Shown: in pieces, positions 37,283-48,367 of the stretch
How the letters are laid out: each line of letters opens with the position of its first letter
Position numbering within the stretch: position 1 is the stretch's first letter
Assembly: GCF_014171575.1 (NCBI RefSeq)
Contig: NZ_CP050453.1
Span: 372,001-436,000, forward strand
Reading direction: 5' to 3'
From: Microbacterium sp. Se63.02b
GTDB lineage: Bacteria; Actinomycetota; Actinomycetes; Actinomycetales; Microbacteriaceae
Length of the DNA: 64,000 nt
Notes under the pieces: generated by a model
The model's input: the letters and a program-made list of their open reading frames with translations, nothing else
Databases searched by the model: none
What the model was told of the DNA's origin: nothing
Made by a program: the position numbers and the translations under genes

Positions 37283-40169
37283 ATGCCCCCTTCCGCTCCG
37301 AGCGCCGAGATGGTCGGCCGCGCGGCCGAGCTCGCCGAGGTGCGCCGGTTGTTCGCCGGCGTGCGCGACGGCATGCCGGCGGCGCTCCTGGTCGAAGGCG
37401 AGGCCGGGATCGGCAAGTCGCGGCTGCTGCGCGAGTTCGCGGCGGGCATAGAGCAGACCGCCGACGTGCACGCCGGGTGGTGCCTCGACCTCGGAGCCGC
37501 CCGCACACCGTACGGTCCGCTCACGGGCATCCTCCGTTCGATCGTGGCCCGCATGGGGGTGGATCGGGTGCACGAGTCGGTCGGCGTCGGCGCCGAGGCT
37601 CTCGGGATGCTGCTGCCCGAACTGGTCGACGCCCCCGCCGACCGTGACCGCACGAGCCCGGAGCGACTCCGCGACGCGATCGCCTCGCTCATCGAGGCAG
37701 CGGCCGAGCGCGCCCCCAGGTGCTCGTCGTCGAAGACCTGCACTGGGCGGATGAGTCGACTCTCGCCATCCTCTCCTTCCTGCTGCGGGCGCTCGGGCGC
37801 GGGCGCATCCTGCTGCTCATCACCTGCCGCACCGACGACGTGCGCCGAGGAGACGCGGTGAGCCGCTTCATCGGCGAGTCCACCAGGGCGCGGCTGCTCG
37901 AACGGCTGACCCTGCGCCGATTGGACGAGGTCGCCGTGCGGGAGCTGGCCGAGCAGATCACGGGCCGCCCGCTCAGCGAGGCGGCGTTGGGGCGCATGCA
38001 GGAGCGCGCCGAGGGGGTGCCCTTCTTCATCGAGGAGATCGCCGGGTGCTCGAACGGCCCGTTGCCCGATGGCCTTCGCGATCTGCTGCTCGCCCGGTTC
38101 GACCGGCTCGGCGATGACGCCCGCCACGTCGTGCAGGTCGTGTCGGGAGCGGAGCGCCCGCTGTCTCATCCTCTGATCACGCGCCTGGTCGACCTCCCGG
38201 AGCAGCGGCTCGACGAGGCGATCAGGGAGGCGACGCGCAGCGGCATCCTGGTCGTGGTCGACGACGACTACCGCTTCCGGCACGCCCTCCTGCGCGAGGC
38301 CGTGCACGACGACCTGCTTCCGGGGAGCGGGCGCGACTGCATCGTTCATATGCCGAGACCCTCGAGGCGCACGGCGCGGGCTCCGAGAACGGTGATGCCG
38401 CGGCGCTCGCGTATCACTGGCAGCTCGCGCAAGACGACCGGAAGGCGCTCGTGGCCGCGGCAGACGCCATGCGCCACGCCAAGGCGCAGTACGCGTTCGC
38501 CAGTGCCGCCCGCTTCGGTGAGCTCGTGCTGGAGCTGTGGCCACTGGTGCCCGATGCGGCGGTGGCCGCCCGAGTCGAGCGCCTCGACCTGCTCCTCGTG
38601 CTGGGGTCGGTCCTGCGCAACGCCGGCGACGGCGAACGTGCACTGGCCGTGGCGAACGTGGCCCTCGCCGAGGTCGATCCCGCGACGGTCGATCCTCGTC
38701 TGCATGCGCGACTGTTGCGCAACAAGGCGCTCTACCTGGTCAACCTCGGTCGGCTCGGTGCCATCCGCTACTGCAACAGGCGCTGGCGATCGCCGAGGAG
38801 CACATCGATGACGAGGCCTTTCACGCCGAGCTGCTCAATCAGCTCGCCAGCCGCCGCATGATCGCGGGCGACCGCGAGGAGGCGATCCGGCTCGCCGATG
38901 AGGCCGAGCGTGGGGCCGCGGGCGCGGGGTCCGCCGATCAGCTCTCGATCGCGGCGAACGTGCGCGGCGGCTCGCTGGCGCACCTGGGCGAGGTCGAAGC
39001 GGGCGTGCGTGAATACGAACGTGCCAGAGAGCTCGCGACGGGGTCGAATGCCGAGATGCGTTACCGCGTGAACTATTCCGACCTGCTCACGCTCCTCGGC
39101 CGCTACCGCGAGGCGGTTGAGGTCGCAGAAGAGGGGCTTCGGCGTGCACGCGAGCTCCGGGTCGAGCGCACCTCGGGTTCGATCATGGCGCAGAACATGG
39201 TCGTGCCGCTGCTCGAGCTCGGCGAGATCGAGCGCGTGGAGGAGATGCTGTCCCGCGACTTCGTGCAGGGGACTCTGCGCGTGTTCCGCATGTACATGAG
39301 CATGACGCGAGTGCGGGTGCTGGCCTGGCGCGGCCGGTCGGCAGAAGCGGCCGAGATGCTGCGGGACTGGCTTCCGGCGTTCGAGGAGACGGGTGTCTCG
39401 GAGCGGCAGATCTGGTACGACCGGGTCATGATGACGGTCGCGGTCGCCGAGAGCGAGGGGAGACCTCCGCGGCGCACTCGCCACGATCCTCGAGATGTTG
39501 CACGACGACCGACCCGCGCTGCTGCATCAGCGTCGACTTCTGCTGGAGGGTGCCGCGATCGTCGCCGAGCTGCGCGCAGAGGGCGTCGACGTCGAGGAGG
39601 CGTCGGCCGCCATCCGCGGGGCCTGGCTCTCGCAGCCTCCGCAACTGCAGGACGATGCCTGGTCGACGATCCTCGATGCGCTGCTCTACCCGCGTCATGA
39701 TGCGGTCGATGCCGCGATGAGCCGGGCCGACGGAGACGATGTGCCGGTCACACTCCGGGTCGTCCTGCGGCTCGAACGTGCACGGCTGCTGGTGCGGGAC
39801 GGCGACCGGTCGACGGCGTCGATGGAGCTCGCCATCGCCGCCGACATCGCCGAGGCGCTGGGGCACGCGCAGTTGCAGACCGCCGTCACCCGATTCGCCG
39901 CCGTCGCGGGACTGGCCCCGCGGGCGACTGCGGAATCCGCGCAGGGCGGCGAGGCCCTCACGGCCCGCGAGCAGCAGGTGCTCGAGCTCATCGCCGAAGG
40001 TCTGAGCAATCGGCAGATCGGCGAGCGACTGTTCATCAGCGTCAAGACCGTGAGCGTGCACGTCTCGGCGGTGCTGAGAAAACTCGGGGTGAGCACGCGC
40101 ACCGAAGCCGCGCTCCTGCAGAGGAATCCGACGTTCGGTGCTCCTGGTCAGCCTGCCGTGGTAGCGTGA
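37283..40169 (+). CDS. LAL-type LuxR regulator (ATPase + TPR-like + HTH), frame broken four times
   Basis: Large ATP-binding LuxR-family regulator, about 960 residues after repair. N-terminal STAND/AAA ATPase: Walker A 'VEGEAGIGKSRLLRE' at about residues 33-47 and Walker B 'QVLVVEDLHWADES'. The middle is a long helical TPR-like region ('GELVLELWPLVPDAAVAARV', 'LLNQLASRRMIAGDREEAI'). The C-terminal LuxR helix-turn-helix is 'LTAREQQVLELIAEGLSNRQ' followed by 'VKTVSVHVSAVLRKLGVSTR'. Breaks near 37720, 38328 and 38765 need one added base, and near 39465 one removed G. Homologues such as MalT sense a small ligand and activate nearby operons; the target here is not evident. Confidence 0.87.
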
Positions 40170-40244
40170 CAGAGCGCGCGTGTCGGATGTTCCGACTCGG
40201 CGTAGGCCGTGCAAACGGCTAAGTCAACAGAAAGTAGAAAACAC

Positions 40245-40448
40245 ATGGCCACTGGCACTGTGAAATGGTTCAACGCGGAAAAGGGCTTCGGCTTCATCGC
40301 TCCCGATGACGGCTCGGACGACCTCTTCGCCCACTACTCGGCTATCGCCGGCTCCGGTTTCAAGGAGCTCCGCGAGAACCAGAAGGTCGAATTCGACGCT
40401 GAGCGTGGCCCCAAGGGCATGCAGGCGGCGAACATCCGCGCTCTCTGA
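40245..40448 (+). CDS. cspA: Cold-shock protein, CspA family
   Basis: A 67-residue OB-fold RNA/DNA chaperone with both nucleic-acid motifs intact: RNP1 '[11 protein letters not shown]' and RNP2 'DLFAHYSAI'. The ATG at 40245 follows an AT-rich 5' leader containing agaaagtagaaa. A strong intrinsic terminator follows. As in other actinobacteria it may be constitutive rather than strictly cold-induced. Confidence 0.96.
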   Translation: MATGTVKWFNAEKGFGFIAPDDGSDDLFAHYSAIAGSGFKELRENQKVEFDAERGPKGMQAANIRAL

Positions 40449-40466
40449 GCGCGCGCTGACTTCCTG

Positions 40467-40503
40467 AAGCCGGCCGGATCCTCACGGATCCGGCCGGCTT
40501 TTT
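40467..40503 (+). terminator. Rho-independent terminator of cold-shock gene
   Basis: A 13-bp stem, 40469-40481 with 40486-40498 (GCCGGCCGGATCC and its complement), 4-base loop and a run of five T's. It lies 18 bases past the cspA stop and is the clearest intrinsic terminator in the window. Confidence 0.92.
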
Positions 40504-40555
40504 CGTACCCTGCGAGAACGACTCGAAGTGAGGCGGACCTAACCTCCGTGTTAGA

Positions 40556-40574
40556 TTAGGCCAGGCTTACCAAA
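40556..40574. promoter_or_regulatory. IdeR/DmdR-type iron box before siderophore operon
   Basis: TTAGGCCAGGCTTACCAAA matches the actinobacterial iron box TTAGGTTAGGCTAACCTAA at 15 of 19 positions. It lies 55 bases before the binding-protein GTG. A weaker AGG...CCTAACCT match lies just upstream (about 40531-40546), perhaps a second site. Iron-loaded IdeR/DmdR would repress the operon. Confidence 0.82.
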
Positions 40575-40628
40575 GGCTGGGCGCGGCTCTCGCGCCGAAC
40601 CCCACCCCGAAACCCGAAGGGAACGCCT

Positions 40629-41654
40629 GTGCGCATCTCTCGAATCCTCGCCATCGGCGCGGCCGCCGCGCTCGCCGTCGGCCTCTCCGCCTGTGCCTCC
40701 TCCGCACCGCAGTCGACGGCGGAGACCGGTGGCAACCCGGCCTCGGACGACGCGTTCCCCGTCACGGTCGAGCACGTCTACGGCGAGACGACCATCTCGG
40801 CGAAGCCCGAGCGCGTCGCGACGATCGCGTGGGCGAACCACGAGGTGCCGCTGGCCCTCGGCATCGTTCCCGTCGGCATGAGCAAGGCGACGTGGGGCGA
40901 CGACGACGACAACGGCGTGCTGCCCTGGGTCGAGGAGAAGCTCGACGAGCTCGGCGCCGAGACGCCGGTGCTCTTCGACGAGACCGACGGCATCGACTAC
41001 GAGGCGGTCGCCGACACGGAGCCCGATGTGATCCTCGCCGCGTACTCCGGTCTGACGCAGGAGGAGTACGACACCCTCTCCAAGATCGCCCCCGTCGTGG
41101 CCTACCCCGAGGTCGCCTGGGGCACGTCGGTCGACGACATGATCGCGCTCGACGCGAAGGCGCTCGGGCTCGAGAAGGAAGGCGAGGCGCTGATCGAGCA
41201 GCTGCACGCCGACGCCGACACGGCACTCGAGGCCAACAGCGTGTTGAAGGACAAGAAGGTCCTCTTCTCGTACATCGACCCCACCGACCTCAGCCAGGTC
41301 GGCTACTACACCGCGATCGACACGCGCCCCGGATACCTGCACGACCTGGGACTGCCGTTCCCGTCGATCGTCGAGGAGAACAAGGACAGCGACCAGTTCT
41401 ACCTGACGGTCAGCGCCGAGGAGGCGCAGAAGTTCGACGACGTCGACCTGTTCATCACCTATGGCGACGACTCGATCATCCCGCTCCTGCAGGCCGACCC
41501 GCTCCTGTCGAAGATCCCCGCCATCGCCGATGGGCGCATCGCCGTGCTCCCCGACGCCAGCCCGATCGCGGCCTCGGCCAACCCGTCGCCGCTGTCCATC
41601 CCGTGGGGTCTCACCGACTACCTCGCGATCCTGGCCGCACCGCTCGCGTCGTAG
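40629..41654 (+). CDS. Iron-siderophore substrate-binding lipoprotein
   Basis: A 341-residue FepB/FhuD-type receptor. The GTG start at 40629 follows gaaggga. Lipoprotein signal ends LSAC (Cys22). The periplasmic-binding fold shows 'ISAKPERVATIAWANHEVPLALG', 'YEAVADTEPDVILAAYSGLTQEEY' and 'LLSKIPAIADGRIAVLPDA', all standard for ferric-siderophore receptors. It heads an operon with two permeases, an ATPase and a siderophore reductase, under an iron box. Siderophore type is not predictable; no biosynthesis genes are nearby. Confidence 0.93.
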   Translation: MRISRILAIGAAAALAVGLSACASSAPQSTAETGGNPASDDAFPVTVEHVYGETTISAKPERVATIAWANHEVPLALGIVPVGMSKATWGDDDDNGVLPWVEEKLDELGAETPVLFDETDGIDYEAVADTEPDVILAAYSGLTQEEYDTLSKIAPVVAYPEVAWGTSVDDMIALDAKALGLEKEGEALIEQLHADADTALEANSVLKDKKVLFSYIDPTDLSQVGYYTAIDTRPGYLHDLGLPFPSIVEENKDSDQFYLTVSAEEAQKFDDVDLFITYGDDSIIPLLQADPLLSKIPAIADGRIAVLPDASPIAASANPSPLSIPWGLTDYLAILAAPLAS

Positions 41655-41687
41655 TCGTTCGGTCCGCATCCGCGGAGTGACTTTCCT

Positions 41688-42731
41688 GTGACCTCAGCAA
41701 CCGTCCTCGCACCGGGCGCCGCAGACCTGCGGCGCCCGGTGTTGCGGCGCACCCTCTGGCTCGTCGCCGGGGTCGTGATCCTCGTGGTCCTGAGCGTCCT
41801 GTCGATCTCCTTCGGCGTGCGGGCGGTCTCCTTCGACGACATCGTCGCGGCCCTCGGCGGCCACACCGACACGATCGCCCAGGCCGCGATCGTCAAGCGC
41901 ATCCCTCGTACCGTGCTCGCGCTCCTCGTCGGGGCGGCGCTCGCGCTGGCCGGTGCGACCATGCAGGCCGTGACCCGCAATCCGATCGCCGACCCCGGCA
42001 TCCTCGGTGTCTCGAACGGCGCCTCGCTCGCCGTCGTCCTCGGCATCGCGTTCTTCGGCCTCGCCGACCCCTACGGGCAGATGGCCTTCGCGATCGCCGG
42101 CGCCGGCATCGCCGCCGTCTTCGTGTACGCGGTCGGCTCGCTCGGTCGCGGTGGCGCGACCCCGCTCAAGCTCGCTCTGGCTGGAGCAGCCACGTCGGCC
42201 GCCTTCGCCTCGCTGATCAGCGCGGTCATGCTGCCGCGGGTCGATCTGCTGCAGACGTTCCAGTCGTGGCAGATCGGCGGCGTGGGCGGGGCGGAGTGGC
42301 CGCGCATCGCCCTCACCGCACCGGTCCTCGCTCTCGGCGCCCTCATCTGCTTCCTGTGCGCCCGGGGCATGAACTCGCTCGCCTTGGGAGACGAGATGGC
42401 GAAGGGGCTCGGCGAGAACGTGTTCCGCACACGACTGATCTCGGCGCTCGGCGCGGTGATCCTCGCGGGCGCTGCGACCGCGATCGCCGGACCCATCGGG
42501 TTCGTCGGACTGATCATCCCGCACGTGTGCCGGATGCTCGTCGGCACCGACCACCGCTGGCTGCTGCCGTTCTCGGCCATCGCCGGCGCGGCCCTGCTGG
42601 TTGCGAGCGACATCGTCGGCCGGGTGATCGCTCCTTCCTCGGAGGAGATCCAGGTCGGCATCATCACCGCCGTCATCGGCGCCCCGTTCTTCATCTGGAT
42701 CGTCCGTCGGCAGAAGGTGCGTGAGCTGTGA
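41688..42731 (+). CDS. Iron-siderophore ABC permease, FecCD family (first)
   Basis: 347 residues, about ten membrane helices. FecCD signatures: 'RIPRTVLALLVGAALALAGA', 'MQAVTRNPIADPGILGVSNG' and, near the C-terminus, 'GPIGFVGLIIPHVCRMLVG', the segment contacting the ATPase. The GTG at 41688 has ggag about 11 bases upstream. It overlaps the second permease by 4 bases. Confidence 0.93.
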   Translation: MTSATVLAPGAADLRRPVLRRTLWLVAGVVILVVLSVLSISFGVRAVSFDDIVAALGGHTDTIAQAAIVKRIPRTVLALLVGAALALAGATMQAVTRNPIADPGILGVSNGASLAVVLGIAFFGLADPYGQMAFAIAGAGIAAVFVYAVGSLGRGGATPLKLALAGAATSAAFASLISAVMLPRVDLLQTFQSWQIGGVGGAEWPRIALTAPVLALGALICFLCARGMNSLALGDEMAKGLGENVFRTRLISALGAVILAGAATAIAGPIGFVGLIIPHVCRMLVGTDHRWLLPFSAIAGAALLVASDIVGRVIAPSSEEIQVGIITAVIGAPFFIWIVRRQKVREL

Positions 42732-43810
42732 CCACGACAGAGCACACCGAGCACACGCTGGCGCGCGCGGAGGAGTCCGCCTCGGCACGGGTCGCCCGCA
42801 TCGTGACGGGCAGGCGTGCGCGACACCGTCGGCACGCGGTCGCCACGATCATCCTCGGCGCCGTGCTGTTCGTGCTCTTCGCCGTGGCACTCATGGTGGG
42901 CAACACGTTCTACACGCCCGACGAGGTGATCCGGGTGATCCTGGGCGAGACCGTGCCCGGCGCCTCGTTCACGGTGGGCGAGCTGCGGCTGCCGAGGGCT
43001 GTCCTCGCCGTCCTGACCGGGATCGGGTTCGGCATGGCCGGCGTGTGCTTCCAGACGATGCTGCGCAACCCGCTCGCATCCCCCGACATCATCGGCATCT
43101 CCAACGGCGCCGGCGCCGCAGCGGTGTTCGGCATCGTGGTGCTCTCGCTCAACGGTCCGCTCGTCTCGCTGTTCGCCCTCGCCGGCGCCATCGTCACGGC
43201 CCTCGCGATCTATCTGCTCTCGATCAAGGGCGGATTCGCGGGCACCCGTCTCATCCTGATCGGCATCGGCGTCGCGGCCATGCTGCAGAGCGTGATCTCG
43301 TATCTGCTGTCGCGGGCCGCGAACTGGGACATCCAGACCGCGATGCAATGGCTGACCGGAAGCCTCAACAACGCGTCGTGGGAGCGAGTGCTGCCGATGG
43401 CGATCGCCGCGGCCGTCATCGTACCCGTGATGCTGTCGCAGGGGCGCGCCCTCGGTGCTCTCCAGCTCGGCGACGACTCCGCCGCAGGGCTCGGGATCCG
43501 CGTCAATGCCACGCGGCTGCTGCTCATCCTCGGCGCGGTGGCCCTGCTCGCCTTCGCGACCGCGGCGACCGGTCCCATCGCGTTCGTCGCATTCATGGCC
43601 GGGCCCATCGCCGCGCGCATCACCGGGCCGGGGGCGAACCTCCTGCTGCCGTCGGCGTTCGTCGGAGCCGTCCTCGTGCTCGGCGGCGATCTGATCGGCC
43701 AGTTCGTCTTCGGCACCCGCTATCCCGTCGGCGTCATCACGGGCGTGGTCGGCGCGCCGTACCTGATCTACCTGCTCATCCGCACCAACCGTTCCGGGGG
43801 TTCGCTATGA
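42728..43810 (+). CDS. Iron-siderophore ABC permease, FecCD family (second)
   Basis: 360 residues, partner of the preceding permease in a heterodimer. The family segments 'LRLPRAVLAVLTGIGFGMAG', 'FQTMLRNPLASPDIIGISNG' and 'GPIAFVAFMAGPIAARITG' are clear. The N-terminal tail of about 35 residues is charged and cytosolic. The GTG at 42728 overlaps the previous stop, and the end overlaps the ATPase start (ATGA). Confidence 0.93.
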   Translation: MTTTEHTEHTLARAEESASARVARIVTGRRARHRRHAVATIILGAVLFVLFAVALMVGNTFYTPDEVIRVILGETVPGASFTVGELRLPRAVLAVLTGIGFGMAGVCFQTMLRNPLASPDIIGISNGAGAAAVFGIVVLSLNGPLVSLFALAGAIVTALAIYLLSIKGGFAGTRLILIGIGVAAMLQSVISYLLSRAANWDIQTAMQWLTGSLNNASWERVLPMAIAAAVIVPVMLSQGRALGALQLGDDSAAGLGIRVNATRLLLILGAVALLAFATAATGPIAFVAFMAGPIAARITGPGANLLLPSAFVGAVLVLGGDLIGQFVFGTRYPVGVITGVVGAPYLIYLLIRTNRSGGSL

Positions 43811-44607
43811 CCGTGTCGCACAGCCTCTCTGCCGACGGGGTGACTCTCGCCTACGGCGACCGCACCGTGATCGACGGCCTCGACCTGCAGATCGCACCCG
43901 GCAGGATCACGACCATCGTCGGAGCGAACGGATGCGGCAAGTCGACCCTGCTCCGCTCGCTCGCCCGCCTGCTGTCTCCGTCCGCGGGGCAGATCGTGCT
44001 CGACGGCAAGTCCGTGCACGCGCGGCCCACCAAGGAGGTCGCGCGGGTGCTCGGACTGCTTCCGCAGTCGCCCGTCGCCCCGGAGGGCATCGCCGTGGCC
44101 GACCTGGTCGGCCGGGGCAGGCACCCGCACCAGAAGATGCTCGCGCGGTGGAGCACCCACGACTACGAAGTGGTCGCCGACGCCCTCGACGCGACCGGCA
44201 TCACCGACCTCGCCGATCGGAGCGTCGACGAGCTCTCCGGCGGACAGCGCCAGCGCGTCTGGATCGCGATGGCCCTCGCGCAGGAGACCGACATCCTGCT
44301 GCTCGACGAGCCGACGACTTTCCTCGACGTCGCGCACCAGGTCGAGGTGCTCGACCTGCTCACCGACCTGAGCGTCTCGCGCGGCACGACCATCGTCATG
44401 GTGCTGCACGACCTCAACCTCGCGGCGCGCTACGCCGACGAACTCGTGGCTATGAAGGACGGTCGGGTGCACGCGACGGGCGCTCCGCAAGACGTCGTCA
44501 CCGCCGAACTCGTCGAAGAGGTCTTCGGCCTCGCCAATCAGATCACCATCGATCCGGTCTCCGGCAAGCCGATGGTCACACCCATCGGGAGGCACCATGT
44601 CCGCTGA
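43807..44607 (+). CDS. Iron-siderophore ABC transporter ATPase (FepC-like)
   Basis: 266-residue nucleotide-binding subunit: Walker A 'VGANGCGKSTLL', Q-loop region 'VLGLLPQSPVAPEGIAV', 'VGRGRHPHQ' (the RGRxPH motif specific to siderophore ATPases), signature 'LSGGQRQRVWIAMALAQ', Walker B 'ILLLDEPTTFLD' and switch His in 'VLHDLNLAARYAD'. The ATG at 43807 overlaps the permease stop; its end overlaps the reductase gene by 11 bases. Confidence 0.95.
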   Translation: MTVSHSLSADGVTLAYGDRTVIDGLDLQIAPGRITTIVGANGCGKSTLLRSLARLLSPSAGQIVLDGKSVHARPTKEVARVLGLLPQSPVAPEGIAVADLVGRGRHPHQKMLARWSTHDYEVVADALDATGITDLADRSVDELSGGQRQRVWIAMALAQETDILLLDEPTTFLDVAHQVEVLDLLTDLSVSRGTTIVMVLHDLNLAARYADELVAMKDGRVHATGAPQDVVTAELVEEVFGLANQITIDPVSGKPMVTPIGRHHVR

Positions 44608-45558
44608 GACCACCACGACCGAGCGCCCGACCTACATCCTCACCCGCGCCGAGGTGCGGGCCGTCGAACGTGTCTCGCCGTCGTTCGTGCGGGTGACGTT
44701 CGGCGGCGATGAGCTGTTCGAGTTCGGCACGCCCGGCGAGGTGTTCGACAGCCGCATCAAGCTGGTCTTCCCCCCAGCATCCGGAATCCTTCCCGATCTC
44801 GATCGGAGCTCGGACAACTGGTGGCAGGCGTTCCTCGCCGTGCCGGAGGCCGAGCGCGGGTCGATGCGCACGTACTCGGTGCGCGAGCTGCGGGTCGACA
44901 CGGACGGCGGGACCGAGGTCGACGTCGACTTCGTCCTGCACCTCGAACCGGGCCTGACCGGACCCGCGTCGCTCTGGGCGAGCCAGGCCGCCGTCGGGCA
45001 GGAGCTGTATGTCGTGGGGCCGCGTCGTGGCGTCGACGTCGATGCGCACGGCGGAGCGGAGTACGCCCCGGGTGCCGCCGATTCGGTCGTGCTGGCCGGG
45101 GACGAGACGGCCGCTCCGGCGATCGCGCGGATTCTGGAGGACGCGCCGCGGACGTCCGCGGTGTCGCGTTCATCGAGGTGCCGTCTCCGGCCGACGTCCT
45201 GCGCATCGACGCGCCCGTCGGGGTGGAGGTGCACTGGCTGCCACGCGATGCGGGAGAGCCGCACGGTCTGCGGTTGATCCCCGCGGTGCTCGGATACCTC
45301 GGCGACGCCGATGCGACCGATGCCATCAGCGTGAAGGACATCGACGGCGAAGACCTGCTGTGGGAGACACCGGACTACTCCGGCCTCGGGGAGGACATCG
45401 CCACGCGGGAGGCCCCGGCCGAGCGGTACTTCTGGATCGCGGGAGAGAGCGGTGTGGTCACCACCCTGCGCCGGCACCTCGTCAAGGACCTCGGCATCGA
45501 CCGCGGGCAGGTGGCCTTCATGGGCTACTGGCGCCGCGGCGTCGCCATGCGCGGCTGA
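44597..45558 (+). CDS. Siderophore-interacting protein (ferric-siderophore reductase), frame broken once
   Basis: A ViuB/YqjH-type flavoreductase that releases iron from imported siderophores. The FAD site is 'RTYSVRELR' (RxYS/T motif); 'VVGPRRGVDVDAHGGAEY' and 'SVVLAGDETAAPAIARILED' are family markers, and 'YFWIAGESGVVTTLRRHLV' with 'GYWRRGVA' the usual C-terminus. One missing G near 45148 breaks the frame (APRDVRGVAFIEV after repair); about 320 residues in total. Last gene of the iron-box operon. Confidence 0.9.
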
Positions 45559-45611
45559 CCCGCCCTCCCCGAGCGGATGCCGTGGAGGCACCTGCTCGGG
45601 GAACGCCGAGC

Positions 45612-46700
45612 TCAGAGCGAGGTGATGACCACGCGGGTGATGTTCGGGTCCTTGAGCGACTCGTACCCCTCGTTCACCTCGTCGAGCGCGATCTCCTTCG
45701 ACAGCAGCGAGTCGAGCTCGAAGCGGCCCTCGAGGTAGAGCTTCGCGTACATGGGGATGTCGTGCTTGGCGGTGGTCGAGCCCATGTACACGCCCTGGAT
45801 GCGCTTCTGCGATCCGATCAGTCCCACCTGGTGCACGTCGATGTGGGACGTCGGGTCGATCACCCCGATCAGGTAGAGCCCGCCGCCGGGCGCTGCCATC
45901 TCGAGGCCCTGCTCCGCGACCGTCTTGGTGCCGACGAAGTCGAACACGGCGTCCGCGCCGTTGCCCGTGATCTCGTGGACGGCCGCGACGGGGTCGCTGC
46001 TCTTCGAGTTCACGACGTGCGTTGCCCCGAACTCGCGCGCCTTGGCGAGCTTGTCGTCGGCGATGTCGATCGCGATGATCGTGGTCGCCCCCGCGATCAG
46101 GGCGCCGTTGATCGCATTCAGCCCCACGCCGCCGGCGCCGATCACGACGATGGAGTCCCCAGCCTGCACGTTCGCGGTGTTCAGGACGGAGCCGGCACCG
46201 GTGACGACGCCGCAGCCGAGGAGCGCCGCCTGCGCGAAAGGCACCTCGTCCGGCACCTTCACGAGCTGGTTCTCGTGGACCAGAGCCTGCTGGGCGAAGC
46301 CCCCGAGGCCGAACGCCTGGCCCACCGGTGCGCCGTTCTCGCTGAGACGGGGAGCGCTGCCTTCTGCGCGGAGCGTCTTCTCCGGGTGCAGGCACTGGAA
46401 CACCTTGCCCGAGAGACACTTCTCGCACGCCCCGCAATACTGCACGAGGCATCCCACGACATGGTCGCCCACGGCGATGTCGGTGACGTCAGGGCCCACC
46501 TGCGTGACGATCCCGGCCAGTTCGTGCCCGAAGACGCCGGGCAGCGGGTTGCCCATTTCGAACCGCGACATCGTGAGGTCGGTGTGACAGAGGCCGGAAG
46601 CCTTGACATCGACCAGGACCTCGCGGCCGATCGGCTCGGCGATGTCGATGTCTGCGCTGACGAATCCCGCGCCGATCTCGCGGACGAGTGTTGCCTTCAT
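45612..46700 (-). CDS. Zinc-dependent alcohol dehydrogenase (MDR superfamily)
   Basis: 362 residues. Catalytic zinc ligands are Cys in 'SGLCHTDL' and His-Glu in 'VFGHELAG'; the structural zinc site is 'CGACEKCLSGKVFQC'. The NAD-binding loop reads 'VVIGAGGVGLNAI' with an acidic residue in 'IIAIDIADDK', implying NAD(H). The ATG at 46700 has an agga site 1 base upstream within gaatcagga. It is closest to the class III-like/benzyl-alcohol-type group; exact alcohol unknown. A TetR gene 17 bases upstream on the same strand probably regulates it. Confidence 0.9.
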   Translation of the reverse strand: MKATLVREIGAGFVSADIDIAEPIGREVLVDVKASGLCHTDLTMSRFEMGNPLPGVFGHELAGIVTQVGPDVTDIAVGDHVVGCLVQYCGACEKCLSGKVFQCLHPEKTLRAEGSAPRLSENGAPVGQAFGLGGFAQQALVHENQLVKVPDEVPFAQAALLGCGVVTGAGSVLNTANVQAGDSIVVIGAGGVGLNAINGALIAGATTIIAIDIADDKLAKAREFGATHVVNSKSSDPVAAVHEITGNGADAVFDFVGTKTVAEQGLEMAAPGGGLYLIGVIDPTSHIDVHQVGLIGSQKRIQGVYMGSTTAKHDIPMYAKLYLEGRFELDSLLSKEIALDEVNEGYESLKDPNITRVVITSL

Positions 46701-46717
46701 TCCTGATTCTTCTTTCT

Positions 46718-47368
46718 TCAGAGCCCGTCGGGATCTCCGGCGGACGACGGGATGCCGGTGTGCATCCAGCGGGGCATGAGCTGCGTCAGATGCTGCGCGA
46801 GCTCGTCCTCCGTCGCTTCGGTCTCGCCCAGCACCCACGAGGCGATGAGGCCGGTCGCGGCGTGTGCGATGTACGTCGCCGCGATCTCCGGGTCCACGCC
46901 GGGAGGCGGAGGGGCGATGTCACGGATATGCGCCAGGATCTCGGTCCGCATCAAGGCGGCGACGCGGGATTCGGCTCCCGGGGCGTCGCGACGGCGAAGG
47001 CGCCGGCATATCAGCGAACGGTAGGCGGCGTAGTGCGCGATGAGCGCGCGCTGCGACCGTGCCATCGCGGTCTCGTCGAACGAGGTCACGGAGTCGGTGC
47101 TGCGGGCCGAGCCCGCGATGTCATGGAACGCCTGCTCCTGCAGGTGGAGGGCGAGATCCTCCACGCCCGAGAAGTGCGTGTAGAACGTGGCCCGGCTGAC
47201 TCCTGCGGAGACGGTGACGCTGCGGACGGTGATCTCCGCGCCGGAGTCCGCCAGCGCGCGGACGGCCTCGTACAGGCGGGAACGGGTCGCGAGCACGCGG
47301 GGGTCGGAGGAGGACCGGATCGTGTCACGGATGGCGGAGATGTCCGCCGTCGCTGCATCGCGAGGCAT
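46718..47368 (-). CDS. TetR/AcrR-family transcriptional regulator
   Basis: 216 residues: an N-terminal helix-turn-helix ('LYEAVRALADSGAEITVRSV', 'VSAGVSRATFYTHFSGVEDL') and a helical ligand-binding C-terminal domain ('YIAHAATGLIASWVLGETEA'). It is co-directional with and just upstream of the alcohol dehydrogenase. An inverted repeat immediately before its start is the likely operator. Confidence 0.9.
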   Translation of the reverse strand: MPRDAATADISAIRDTIRSSSDPRVLATRSRLYEAVRALADSGAEITVRSVTVSAGVSRATFYTHFSGVEDLALHLQEQAFHDIAGSARSTDSVTSFDETAMARSQRALIAHYAAYRSLICRRLRRRDAPGAESRVAALMRTEILAHIRDIAPPPPGVDPEIAATYIAHAATGLIASWVLGETEATEDELAQHLTQLMPRWMHTGIPSSAGDPDGL

Positions 47369-47375
47369 GGAACGA

Positions 47376-47419
47376 GCATACGCCCGTTTCTGGACATGTG
47401 TCTAGAAACGGGCGTATGC
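47376..47419. promoter_or_regulatory. Long inverted repeat upstream of TetR gene
   Basis: Perfect 16-bp arms (47376-47391 and 47404-47419, GCATACGCCCGTTTCT and its complement) flank 12 bases. The core TCTGGACATGTGTCTAGA (47389-47406) is itself a near-palindrome of TetR-operator size. It lies 8 bases before the TetR start and 10 past the hydrolase stop, so it may serve both as operator and as terminator of the upstream gene. Confidence 0.65.
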
Positions 47420-47428
47420 CCGGAGGGG

Positions 47429-48349
<921 letters not shown>

Positions 48350-48367
48350 TCAAGTAAACTTCTGGGT

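Noticed and set aside
37283..40169. LuxR regulator as a decayed pseudogene
   Set aside because: All four breaks are single-base G/C-run errors and every domain, including the terminal helix-turn-helix, is intact after repair.
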